Position numbers and translations under genes: made by a program. This document shows, one piece after another, positions 11,405-21,599 of a stretch of 64,000 bases of DNA. The DNA comes from Glomus cerebriforme. Its lineage: Eukaryota > Glomeromycota > Glomeromycetes > Glomerales > Glomeraceae. The notes beneath the pieces were generated by a model. The model was given only the letters and a program-made list of their open reading frames with translations, was not told where the DNA came from and did no database searches. Positions within the stretch are counted from its first letter, which is position 1, and every line of letters begins with the position of its first letter. The stretch is from NCBI GenBank assembly GCA_003550305.1, contig QKYT01000341.1, forward strand, positions 1 to 64,000. Reading direction: 5' to 3'.

Positions 11405-12124
11405 TTACGGCCACAGTGTTTCATCATCTACCTGATGTTTAAGTTCCTCCTCGGTCATAAGCTCGCAAGTGTTCTCCATAACCTCATATATCTTATCTGG
11501 GTTGAAAAAGTGATTTGTGAGACCTTCAATCAAACTAGATCCCATGTACTCCATGTCATGTTCCATATTATTCCAACAAAACATGTGACCATGATTATCC
11601 AATATCCAAATTAAAAATCCAGATCGGTCAATACATACAGCATGAGGATCAATAATACCAAATGTTTTAGCAAAATATTTAATATTATCTTCATTCAATA
11701 AGTATGACAGATTTGACAGATCTTTTTTACTCGTAATTATATGAAATCCGAAGCGGTCATTCTTCAAAAGGGAAAGTAGCGCTGGCAATTTTGATAGAGA
11801 GCTACTACATCTCTCATTCTCACATGAATTGAGTAAGCTCTCATTCAGATGTTGGGCCTCACCAGAATTAGATGCGTCCATGGGTTCACTTTCGCGTAAT
11901 TTCCAATGTCCCATCTTTCCAACTTCTTCTCCATATGTAAATCTTGGAAGAAAAGAAATCGATCGTTTTTCCATCGATTCTTGATCATCTTTATTCTGTC
12001 TCGATCCTTGGAAACCGTGATTGATGCTCCGAATGATGCTTTGATGATCCTATAATAACTTTGTTTCTAGGACACGTTTATCACTGATGGACATCGATTC
12101 TCTGCACTCAAGATGGTCATCCAT
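11405..12124 (-). pseudogene. Unknown protein, about 239 codons, with one in-frame TAG
   Basis: From the ATG at 12124 (MDDHLECRES) one frame runs to the TAG-type stop at 11405, broken only by an in-frame TAG at 12050-12052. Below that stop the frame stays open for 215 codons and restarts at the ATG at 11974. Visible features are a Ser/Glu-rich N-terminal third and a more conserved-looking C-terminal half with FGIIDPHAVCIDRSG, FLIWILDNHGHMFCW and a terminal acidic EEELKHQVDDE. There is no signal peptide or membrane segment. I do not recognise the fold. It may be a recent pseudogene or a gene translated from the internal ATG (189 aa). Confidence 0.5.
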
Positions 12125-14249
12125 AATGCAATCTGATCTAGATGCTTAAAGAGAAAGATCTGGTCTTTTTTTCAGAAAGAAGAATGCCAAAAATGGGAAA
12201 ATATCCAAAAGGAAAGAACCTAATTTTGCTGATAGATTTGGAAAAACTGAAAAATGGTTTGATGCTCAGAATTTTAAAATTTTTTTGAGTAAAGACAATC
12301 CCAAAAAAAGGAATACACAAAGTAAGAATCGTTATAAGAATAAGTATTTTGGTCAGAAGTTGGCTGTCCCATATATTATGTTTATTATTGTTGTGGCCCA
12401 TCAATTTTTACTATTATTAGTAGTGGCTTGTTCTGAAAATTTCTTGGAAAAAATGTTTGATAGTTTCTAATGTAGAAGAATATCAAGGATCAATATCTAT
12501 GCGTGACCTGGCTAAAAGGAAAATAAACTTTTGAGACATACTTGTACTATAAGAAAAACTCGTTATAAACTTGTATCATCATGTTGTCGAGATTTGCTTA
12601 CATTTCCATATCTAAAGAGAAAAATTAAATTATTAATGAACTTTCTTCTTTACGAACAAAACTAAAGTTACCAGTTTTTCAGTCCACAATTTTCTTATTG
12701 GGAGGAAGACATACCTGAAGATTTTTAGTTAATTCATGATAAATTGCTGTCTAATATATGAATCTTGACTCAACTAATGTAATATTCATAAAGATAAAAG
12801 ATGAGTCAAGATTATTATATCAAGGGGCTTGGCGATCGGCTGCTTAATTGATTATATCTTTGTCACCGAATGGTAAAGAATTTATAAAGTATATTCTAGG
12901 ACTGAGATATGATGTGAAAAATGATTTGCGTCTTTTGCAGATCGGTAAATTTTATCAAATCTTTACTAATTCTAAAATGAAACCTGAAGTATGTACAGTA
13001 TCATGAATCCATGCTGTTAAAATTCTATATTCATATATAATATATACAATTTATTTATATACCTAGTATACTATAAATATTCAAGAACAACAATAAAATT
13101 GATTTCATGTAAGCATAGTTCTGAAAGAATGACACGAACAACCAATTCAGTCAGATCTTTATTTGATTGCCCTTTTTTATGCAAATAATTAGCTTAGTTG
13201 CACACAAGCACTCACAATTAGTTTGCCTTTTTTGCAATCCTAAGCGGTGTAAAAATGTATTTCAGATTGTATACATTTTGCTGACACCACCCACCCAGGT
13301 CCATTTTTTTATATATACACTTTTATTTATAGCGTAACATGCTATAGAGAGGAAATTTGTATACTATTTGCCCACTTATTGTATTTATAATTTGCTTACC
13401 ACAAGCTCATTTGCTTTCAAATAACTCCTGCTAAGTAAGCTAATGAATTAGTATTTATAAAGTTCTGAAGACTCTAGCTAAACATGATTACTAATTAATA
13501 TTTCTGAGATTGCGGAGTCTCCAGCTAAGCAAGAAAACAAATTAGTAATTTTAATGAGCTAAAGGCACCAGGAATAAAAAAAAGAATACTAATAATATAG
13601 CAGGAAAGGCACACACCTCAAGTGATCTCAAGTGGGAAAGGTCTCCTTCCCCCTGAGCCATGAAAGAAGTATATTTAATTTTATTAGGATAAATAGCAGT
13701 AAATTTTTCCCAAAGTGCATTTTTCTGATCTTTTTAAATAAAGTACTGGCAATTGTGTTTTTGCATCTGTCTTATATGAACTCATATTTACATTTGCCTG
13801 TTCGCAAAAAATAATTCAAATTGTTTTTCTTTAATTTCGGGCATTTTTGAACATGTAATATTTAGTTTTTCCAATGCAATGCATCCTGATCCACTAATTC
13901 TAGAAAATTTTCATGCTGCATTAATAATATTAAGTAAACCCTATGAAATAATACATAATATAAGTATAGCTGATATGTATGTAAATTTACGTTAGTCAAC
14001 CATTTCTTCCAATTATTGACAAAACACATATTTTGCCATTTATTCTTTTAGAATTTGCATTATAACTATCATGAAAGCAATTCCAAAATATATCAGCTGG
14101 TGAAGATAAATTCAAAAATCCTTCTATTTATAAATTAGCAATTGTTTTACAATCTTTTTTAGGATCAGAAGTATTTGTCCAAAATTCAGCTTATATTATT
14201 TTTATATTAGTAATTTACCATTTGCAGATATTTATTTAATATTTTAAAA
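12125..14249. other. Intergenic; decayed coding fragments and a 12-bp inverted repeat
   Basis: A Lys/Asn-rich open stretch at 12150-12470 (plus strand) resembles decayed coding sequence but cannot be assigned. A perfect 12-bp inverted repeat AATCTTGACTCA / TGAGTCAAGATT lies at 12761-12772 and 12802-12813 with a 29-bp loop. The remainder shows nothing I can name. Confidence 0.5.
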
Positions 14250-14537
14250 TTACATTAGAAATTTCTTTATCATACTGAGTAATATTTGTACACAAAATAT
14301 TGCATGCCATCCTCGCAATTCATGTTCCTGAAAATTATGATTTGAATTATATATTTTGCCAACATATATTTCAATTATATTACTTTTTTGCAATATCCAG
14401 CTCTGAAATACTTGATGCCATTGTTTAGCTAATCCACCAGCTACTTTTTTTAAATAAAGATTGAACAAATGCTTCATGATTAATTTATCATACCAATCTT
14501 CTAATTTTTGTAAAGTTATAGGACTGCAACTGTGCAT
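14250..14537 (-). pseudogene. Hypothetical coding fragment (95 aa)
   Basis: A minus-strand frame of 95 residues with coding-like content (ITLQKLEDWYD, ELRGWHAIFC). Just upstream (14540-14610) another frame continues with a second ITLQKLE, so a PITLQKLE-coding block of about 25 bp is repeated in direct orientation and the gene has shifted frame. I do not recognise the family. It probably is a fragment of a larger decayed gene whose 3' part lies at about 13690-14240. Confidence 0.3.
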
Positions 14538-14610
14538 TCATTAGGCACAGATACATGTAATAAAAGAACTGCTTGTTCTAACTTTTGTAAAGTTATAGGA
14601 TGATTTGTAG

Positions 14611-15897
14611 CAAATAAAAAATCACCTGAAATAGATTTTAGAATTCCAGTTTTGTGCCAAATATTATTTTATATTGTATATTTAATTAATTTAATTAATT
14701 TAAACTCATAACTTTGTTGAAATAATGTTATTAATAATCTGATTGTTTAACTTTATAACAAATTAATTGAGGCTTTCCTCGGTTATGAATGGTAAATTTT
14801 AAAACGAACAAATAAAAATTAATTTCTTTTCATAAAAAATTATCTATACTTATATACTTTAATTTTATCAGTTAATATAATGTGAGTTTAAATAGTAGAT
14901 TTTACATTGTAAAAAATGACTTCATTTTCGAATTTAAAAATTTAAATGTAAATATTTATTTTATAATAATTTATTTAGAAGATGCATAAAACTAAATTAA
15001 GAGAAATCAGGATTTAATTTTTTTTTAATTTAGAAATCTTACAAAATATAAGTATGAATTATTAATAGAAAAGAAAATACAAAGAATTATTAGAGATGAT
15101 AAAAAGGAAAGAGCAGCTTAATATTATTTTGTAATATGAGAAATTCCATGAAGTATATTTTTGATGATTTCACAGTAATATAAAAAAGAATTATTCTGGA
15201 AAATGATCCTATAATAAATATCCTTTAATTAATTAAAAAAAATCAATCAAACAAACTATTATCGATTTATCACGAAATAAGAAAAAAATCAGGAAAATTT
15301 AATTAATCAGTATACAGCACATCATCAAATCATCCATATAATAGACCCATGTATAATGAATCCATTACTATGCTTAACCAAAATGTGCTAGGGCCATAAT
15401 TACTTAGAGTGATAAAGGTTCTTTAACGGAAAAAAGTTGTCAAATAAACCAAAAATAACATAATAACATTTAAATTCCATTTTGTCTTTTTTAAAATTAC
15501 TGCACCACTAATTTATGTAATATTTTAATACTGTCAATTAATAGATTATATATCTTAAAATTAGTTAAATATGATTGGTTAATGATTGGTTAATTGTTCT
15601 TTCTAAATTTTTTTTTTTTTATATTTGTAAGTTCAACAATAGAAAAAGTGAACCACAATTTAAACAACAATAAATTCTTGATTACATAACAAGTTGTAGT
15701 ATAACTATACTTATTATTTATATATTATGTTTATATTAAAGATATCACCAAATATATAATTTAAAAAAAAAAAATCACAATGCAATTATCTTTTCCAAAG
15801 AGATTTTTAGGTAAAAATAAAAAACATGTAGATGTTAATAAACATCAATCAATGAGCCATTTTTCTTGTAAAAATCACCATTTATGAAAATCTTACA
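14611..15897. other. Intergenic, no gene seen; right part homologous to 5.5-6.1 kb
   Basis: AT-rich, no gene. From about 15595 it is the diverged partner of 5530-6130 (3' flank of the small gene that follows). Confidence 0.6.
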
Positions 15898-16238
15898 TTA
15901 TTCCACATCATCTTTTCCCCAATACCTTCTACGTGATGTAACCATATAAGTAATTATGAGCCACGGAATAGTATTAGTTGCTACAATTACCTGAATAATT
16001 GTATCTTCTCCCAATTCTTTCAGAATTATGAATCGTCTGGGAACTTTAGCTTTACATAGTTGAGTTCCATTTTTACTTTGTATACAAGAAGTTATTGCAT
16101 CTTCAACGTGACTTGGATTGACATCATATCTATCCACGTAAGTATGTTTCTGGTCTCATTCGACCATTGAAAATTTAAATATGTGCTTTCAAGTACCCTT
16201 GACCAAATTCTGATGTCAAGTGGATTTTCCATCTGCAT
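15898..16238 (-). pseudogene. Small protein with VIVATNT motif, one frameshift
   Basis: The minus strand starts at ATG 16238 (or 16232: MENPLDIRIWSRVLE). It continues to QWSNETR, shifts frame at about 16150, then resumes HTYVDRYDVNPSHVEDAI, KVPRRFIILKEL, VIVATNTIPWLIITYM and ends RRRYWGKDDVE at 15898. Joined it would be about 110 residues. Small size, an early helix with HVEDAI, a basic strand and a final strand pair are reminiscent of DUF4258/BrnT-like folds, but that is only a shape resemblance. A dead copy lies at 6130-6320. The single shift may be a real lesion or an assembly error. Confidence 0.5.
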
Positions 16239-16790
16239 TAAAAAAATGAAGATTAGGGTTCGAATTAGGATAATTATTATCTATACATATACAATTAATT
16301 AATAAAATCGTAAGTAATAAAAGATAAATTTGACCTTTCTTTTAGTTTTGAGAAACAAGAAAAAGTTAATAATAATTTAAATCAATTGATCAATACAAGT
16401 TTTAAAAATTTACGTTTATGATCAACAAAGCATCACGTGAATAATAGGTACTAGGCCCAAAAAAAATTTTCAAAATTACTATTTATTTGAGGGACAGAAT
16501 TTTTTCGTGTGGTAAAAATTATTTGTCACGCCGTATTTATCACAGGTGTGCCATGTTTTCACGTGCTCGTGCATATTTAATTGGTAAATATCACGTGTCC
16601 GTACTTTTTTTGATACGCTGGGGAGTTTTATTTATCACCCGCGACACACCTCCCAGCTTTCAGTATCTGGGGGACAGTTTTCACGCCTAGTAAAACTTAT
16701 TTGTCACATATATTTGTCACTAGTTAACGTAAAACTTGATCTCTTAATTTGAATTTAACCTTTTATTCTTGTTTTTCAAACCTTTACATC
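16239..16790. repeat. Intergenic repeat with GTCAC-rich direct copies
   Basis: Two direct copies of a segment (16488-16533 and 16669-16712) share GGGACAG, then GTAAAA, then TTATTTGTCAC. They enclose a GC-richer core with CACGTG-like and CACCCGCGAC pieces. The same TTTGTCAC/GTGACAAA vocabulary returns at 28740-29070, so both may come from one MITE family. Confidence 0.5.
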
Positions 16791-17607
16791 ATGTCTGAAT
16801 TAATTGAATTAATAATTGAATTGGTCTTAGGGATTTTTATTATAATCTTTATCGATATTTGTTGTTGCTGTTGCATTTGGAGTAACTATCACAAATTTTT
16901 AAATCTCATTAACAAATCAACTATATATATTAAAGCACGTTAAAATTTTAGGACCATTTCTTCAAACCTTGCTCGGAACGAAACTAAGCGATACTAAAAA
17001 TCTTACACTCTGGTGTGTTTCTTATTTAGAAATATTTAAATATTGTTCTCCTACTCCTATTCAATACATAACATTTCTTTTTTCACATTTTAGGCCTGAC
17101 TTAAACTTCACTTATTATGATGATACAGATAATCTGCAAATTAATATGTTAGAAATGTCTATAGGTCTTGTAGATTATCGTGACGAAATCACTGATGATC
17201 TTCTATTATTTTATGACTATGAAAATAAGATAGTAGCTGTTGAAATATATTGTGCATCAGAGTCATTACATGTATTTAACGTTCAAGGAAAACCACGTTT
17301 TACGATTAATCCCATCTATGATAAAGATTCCGATATTTTGAAGATTAATCTCGTTAATTTTACTCCATCCATGATCAAATTCGAGAAAACTGAGGTGGAG
17401 GATATTGAGGTGGAAGTGGATAATGCTGGAAAAATTGTTGGTTTATTGTTTTATAATGCTAGTAATAGATTATTGAAGAATTTGTCAGATGAAGAGAGAG
17501 TAAAACGTGAGAAAGAGGTAACGGAAGAGAGAATGGCAAAACTAGAGGAAATAAGAATGAACCGTATGAACCAAATGAAATTACTTTATCCTAGACTCAA
17601 CGTTTAG
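16791..17607 (+). CDS. Membrane-anchored protein with two DUF2283 units (221 aa)
   Basis: Three exons, 16791-16881, 16952-17012 and 17094-17607, have GT-AG borders and sum to 666 nt, exactly 222 codons. The N-terminus (MSELIELIIELVLGIF...) is one hydrophobic segment of about 20 residues, closed by five consecutive cysteines (about residues 24-28). This could be a membrane anchor with palmitoylation sites. The rest holds two repeats of the DUF2283 pattern: YYDDTDNLQINML...VAVEIYCAS, then YDKDSDILKINLV...IVGLLFYNAS. The C-terminus is a charged helix (EERVKREKEVTEER). DUF2283 is known mostly from bacteria and archaea and has no assigned activity. The exon model, not any single exon, supports the fusion. 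Confidence 0.75.
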
Positions 17608-19139
17608 AAGGAATTTATAAAATGCATTTTGCCTTAACATGATTTAATTAAAATGTGGTGATTCTTCTAATTATGCTTTACATAATCATAAAATCAATAA
17701 AGATTTTTTGTTATTTTGAAACAATAATAACATAAATTATTAGCGTTGACATAAACCTTTTTAGAAATGTGACGAAATGCGCATGGGATTTATAGGTTCG
17801 ATTTTTAAGTGGTTGGGCGAAAAAAGTCCATATTTGCACAATCCCCAATGTCTTGTAAATGTCGAGATCTTCAATGCACATTTCGCATGTCATAAAAATT
17901 GGCGTAAAGTAAATTAAGTTTTCTTTCTTTTTCAGAGAAGACATGAATGACAGAAATTTAAAATCGAAGTTGTGGTTATTCAAGTTTTATGATTTCTTTT
18001 TTACTAACAAAGCTTTTCACTATCGAATTTAGTAATTAAGGTTGAAGCGTTTTTATTGAAAGAATAATTACACGCTCTTTGGGCCGCGTTCATTGTCACC
18101 TACCTCCATATTATAACAATGTAAGAAAAGTGGTTGTCTAGGCCTTTATCGAAAATAGAAGACCTTGGATGACAAAAAGTATTAAGTAGAAATTTTGCTG
18201 CAAGTTTCTTCTTTTTTCATTGTTATTAGCATCTTTTCATTCAAATAAAAGGATAAAGCTCGAAGGTAAGGTTAATTGGTGTTTTAGGCCTTATGTAATT
18301 TTTGTTTGATCTTTCATATTACTGTAATAGTTAATATCATCCTTTTTCCTTTAAAACGCGCATATAACTGATAATAATTATTTGACATTTACAGTAACTA
18401 CCTTAGATGAGCAGTTCCTTTCAAAACCACTACAACTTAAATTACCCGATTTTCTCTGAATTTTTTAATGATTTGTTATAGCTTGGTATAAATTATAAAT
18501 TTGCAATTTTATTACTATTATTCGAACAAAAATAGTATACCAATACGTGTTAGAATGGGGACATCATAAATATTGGAACCGTGAATCGAAGAAATAATTA
18601 TATAGTTCAATATACAATTAATATTATTCAGATTACTCAGACTTCGAATTGCAATCAGAATGCACAAACTCCAGAGATAATGTTATATTGAACATTCACT
18701 CGATAACTTCCAAAAAAAAATCATTAAAATAATACTGTAAATATAAAGTACCAAAAACCCACTTATAAATTTTACACAAAGATTCTCCAAAAATTAGGAG
18801 GAAATATATGGTATCTAAATCGAAGTTTTATGAAGACTGGATACATTTAGAATTTACGCCAGTTAGATATAAGACAATTCCTAAAGATGAAAATGAGTTT
18901 GAGAGAGTATATTAACAGACCAGAAAATATTAGTTTTGAACTGAATAATATTAGTTAATTGCGCAAGAAGGAGTATTACAAACAGTAACCAAGCTTAATG
19001 CATAAACTGAATTTCCTTAATAAAGTTATGTGTAACAAGAGTTTTCATTTCTAAATTCTAAGCGTATAAAATATGATATCACGTGACCGCCACAAAAGAC
19101 GTCAATGAAACATCATTTTGTTTACATTCACTCATTGTT
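17608..19139. other. Intergenic; possible decayed 5' part of the following relic
   Basis: No supported gene. At 18805-18915 a short plus-strand frame (YEDWIHLEFTPVRYK, then DENEFERVY and a stop) looks like decayed coding sequence and may belong to the relic at 19140-20205. Confidence 0.5.
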
Positions 19140-20205
19140 ATAAAGGTGGTTTGTTAGAGGATATAGAGGATAGTGATTCTGAAGTAAATTTTCATATTGC
19201 AAATATCACCACTGAATCATTAATAAGTTTATCAAAATTTTTTGTTTCACAGGCGGATCAGGAATATTACAAAAAAAAAAATTTTTCTTAAACTTAATAA
19301 TATTTTACTCCTTCCACCATCCACCCAATGACAACAACTTCAATTTATATCTTCTTGCATTACACAAATACGCGAAAAAAAATAGGAATAAATAGAATCC
19401 AAATAACTAGCTGTAGCGCAAGTGCCATCTCGAATTTATCTGATAATCAGATCCAGGACATTATAAATGATTTCCCCAAAAATGCTACTAATATGGATGA
19501 TGTAGGTTATGAAAACTCCATTCCAATTTGGAACGGACATGTGACTTCAAAAACCAATAAGATTGTAAGCGAATCTCTTGGGAGTAAGTTCATTGGCAAG
19601 TGTATCATCTGCATCCAATCTAAGCCAACCTATGACCGCACCTATTTTCGTAACAAACATTGAATCAATATCCTACTTTATTTAGAAAATTTAGTAGTGA
19701 AAATTTTGATTATTATGCAATTACTAACGAGACATTATGCCCATTATGCAAGTTAGGCCATGATGATGAGGAAAGTATAGAAGGTAGATATAAAGCTGGA
19801 TCTTATTGCTTCATTATGATATTTTTTTAGCACTAATTTATGTCAACTATTACCTAATTTAAATTGATCTGTAATTATAGAAAAAAAAGGAAACTGAGCG
19901 AATCCAATAAAATATTAACTCCCGAATATCTGGATTGGCATGCCCAATTAAGTGGATTACCAGGTGTTCTGATGGATAAAATTCGGTCTAGCTTATACAA
20001 AAAATATAAAAAAGAAATTGGGCATGAGCCATGGCAATTATCAGAAGATCACCTTCTCATAAATTCGAAGCTAGAAAACAAAATATTCGATTTATCTTTT
20101 TCTGAGCAATATGAAGAAAAAGGGCCTATCACTTTCAAAGCCAAACCTGATCCAGAGCTAATTATCAAATCCGTGTTAGAGCATTTCACATACTTGAAAT
20201 TCTGA
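19140..20205 (+). pseudogene. High-copy CPLCK-family gene, C-terminal half, frameshifted
   Basis: The plus strand shows, in order: an acidic segment (LEDIEDSDSEVNF); SNLSDNQIQDIIND; ENSIPIWNGHVTSKTNKI with SLGSKFIGKCIICI; YDRTYFR, after which the frame breaks at about 19653; then YPTLFRKFSSENFDYY, CPLCKLGHDDEESIEGRY and, after a likely intron, PEYLDWHAQLSGLPGVL with RSSLYKKYKKEIG. The CxxC...H arrangement suggests a zinc-binding knuckle. The motif order is that of a very abundant Rhizophagus family as I recall it. The single frame break plus unclear 5' exons indicate a damaged copy. Function unknown. Confidence 0.65.
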
Positions 20206-21278
20206 AATAGTTTTAGGGAGTACCATGAGCCATGTAATCCATAATTCACATGTTTTCCATCGCAAATAGGACATGGTGAGCTCCATGGCTGAGGTGATGC
20301 AAAATTATAATGCAGTATTCCCAAGATAAGTTGGAATATTGTCTTATCTGCAACAGTTCAAGCAATAAATTCAAGTTCACAATTGTAGCATAGAAACTTT
20401 ATCATATACAACGGGTTAGTCTTGCATGTATTAATAAAGTACTGTGAAGATTCTTCACGTTTATCACCTGATATGTAAAAAGTAGTGATGTCAGAGATGC
20501 AAAAGTATCGGTCAACTTGACTCCTCATATTGTAAAATATATTATGTGGTCAAGAACGATACTTATCAAAAAAATAGTGCACATCAATCCAGCATATACC
20601 CTTATACCCTTGTCAAGACGTTAACTGTCAATGATTTCGCTAAGATTTTGTAATTATAGAATCATGTGACTTTGAAATCTACGTTATTGTATCTGCGAAT
20701 TTTATTGGTTGGTATAAGAATGCCTTCCGATCACATGTTCGTGGCTTAGGAAATCAAATCTATGATAAATAGATGTTCGCGTTTCCTTTGCTATTTATAT
20801 AGCTAAGTAGACGTAAAAATGATTTTGTTACCTGAATGCTTAAAGGCTCTGAAATACAGTGGTAAATATAACTATAGCAGTGATTTCTTATGACAATACT
20901 ATCTAATGTAACCTGGTCGTTTGTAAATATTTAGCTTTTTGGCAGAATAACGATAATCCTTCGCTCAAAAAATTTTTAGACTTTCGTTTTAACTCAGGCA
21001 ATTTAGAAAATCAGACAATAGAGCACAGTCGGTATCGGAGTGAATTAGATACAATAAACACTTATTATACAGAAACTTCGGAAGTCGGACGAATTGTAAG
21101 AAAGTGTGAAAAGGAATTCGCTGTAAATATTCTTTTTTTATTTGGTCATTTCGAGATTGTAAACCACGTTTGAAAAGGAATATCAAAGAAGTGAAAAGAG
21201 ACGAATGTGAATCAAGCTCAACCTTTGTTAAAAGCGTTGATTATAAATATTGCGGTGCTTCAACGGGCCACTTAGCAG
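20206..21278. other. Intergenic, no gene seen
   Basis: No supported coding region or RNA gene. A minus-strand frame at 20989-21186 is short and has no recognisable content. Confidence 0.6.
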
Positions 21279-21430
21279 ATTGCGGTTTGCACGGACTACC
21301 TTGTGAATTGCGGTTTGCAAGGGAATGACTGCGGTTCGTCCGTAGTGGCTATTGGATTGCGGTTCACACAGACTACCTTGTGGATTGCGGTTTGCAAGGG
21401 AATGACTGCGGTTCGTTTGTGGTTGGCTCT
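21279..21430 (+). repeat. Tandem repeat, two copies of 76 bp
   Basis: Copies begin GATTGCGGTTTGCACGG at 21279 and GATTGCGGTTCACACAG at 21355. Each contains ACTACCTTGTG, then GGATTGCGGTTTGCAAGGGA or a close variant, then ATGACTGCGGTTCG. The unit itself is built from a shorter TTGCGGTT motif repeated several times. It is GC-richer than its surroundings. Confidence 0.85.
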
Positions 21431-21599
21431 GCAACTATATTTGATTGATTCTTGGGAAGCATGACGAGTGGTTAAAAAAAATTCGGCATTGTAGCTGAAT
21501 AAAGATAAGATTAACCTTATAATACCTTTATTTTTATTTAACAAGGACGATAAGAATAGCAGAACAATAAAACTTTTCTGGAATAAACAAGATATCACT

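Noticed and set aside
16487..16690. 67-codon plus-strand frame with RDRIFSCGKNYLSRR
   Set aside because: It coincides with the GTCAC-rich repeat and is probably a chance frame.
17794..17810. GGTTCGA-like word considered as a tRNA T-loop
   Set aside because: No matching acceptor or anticodon stem could be drawn around it.
17711..17983. 90-codon minus-strand frame
   Set aside because: Biased AT-rich composition, no motif, no splice or homologous context.
20049..20324. 91-codon minus-strand frame
   Set aside because: It is antisense to the C-terminal exon of the CPLCK-family relic.
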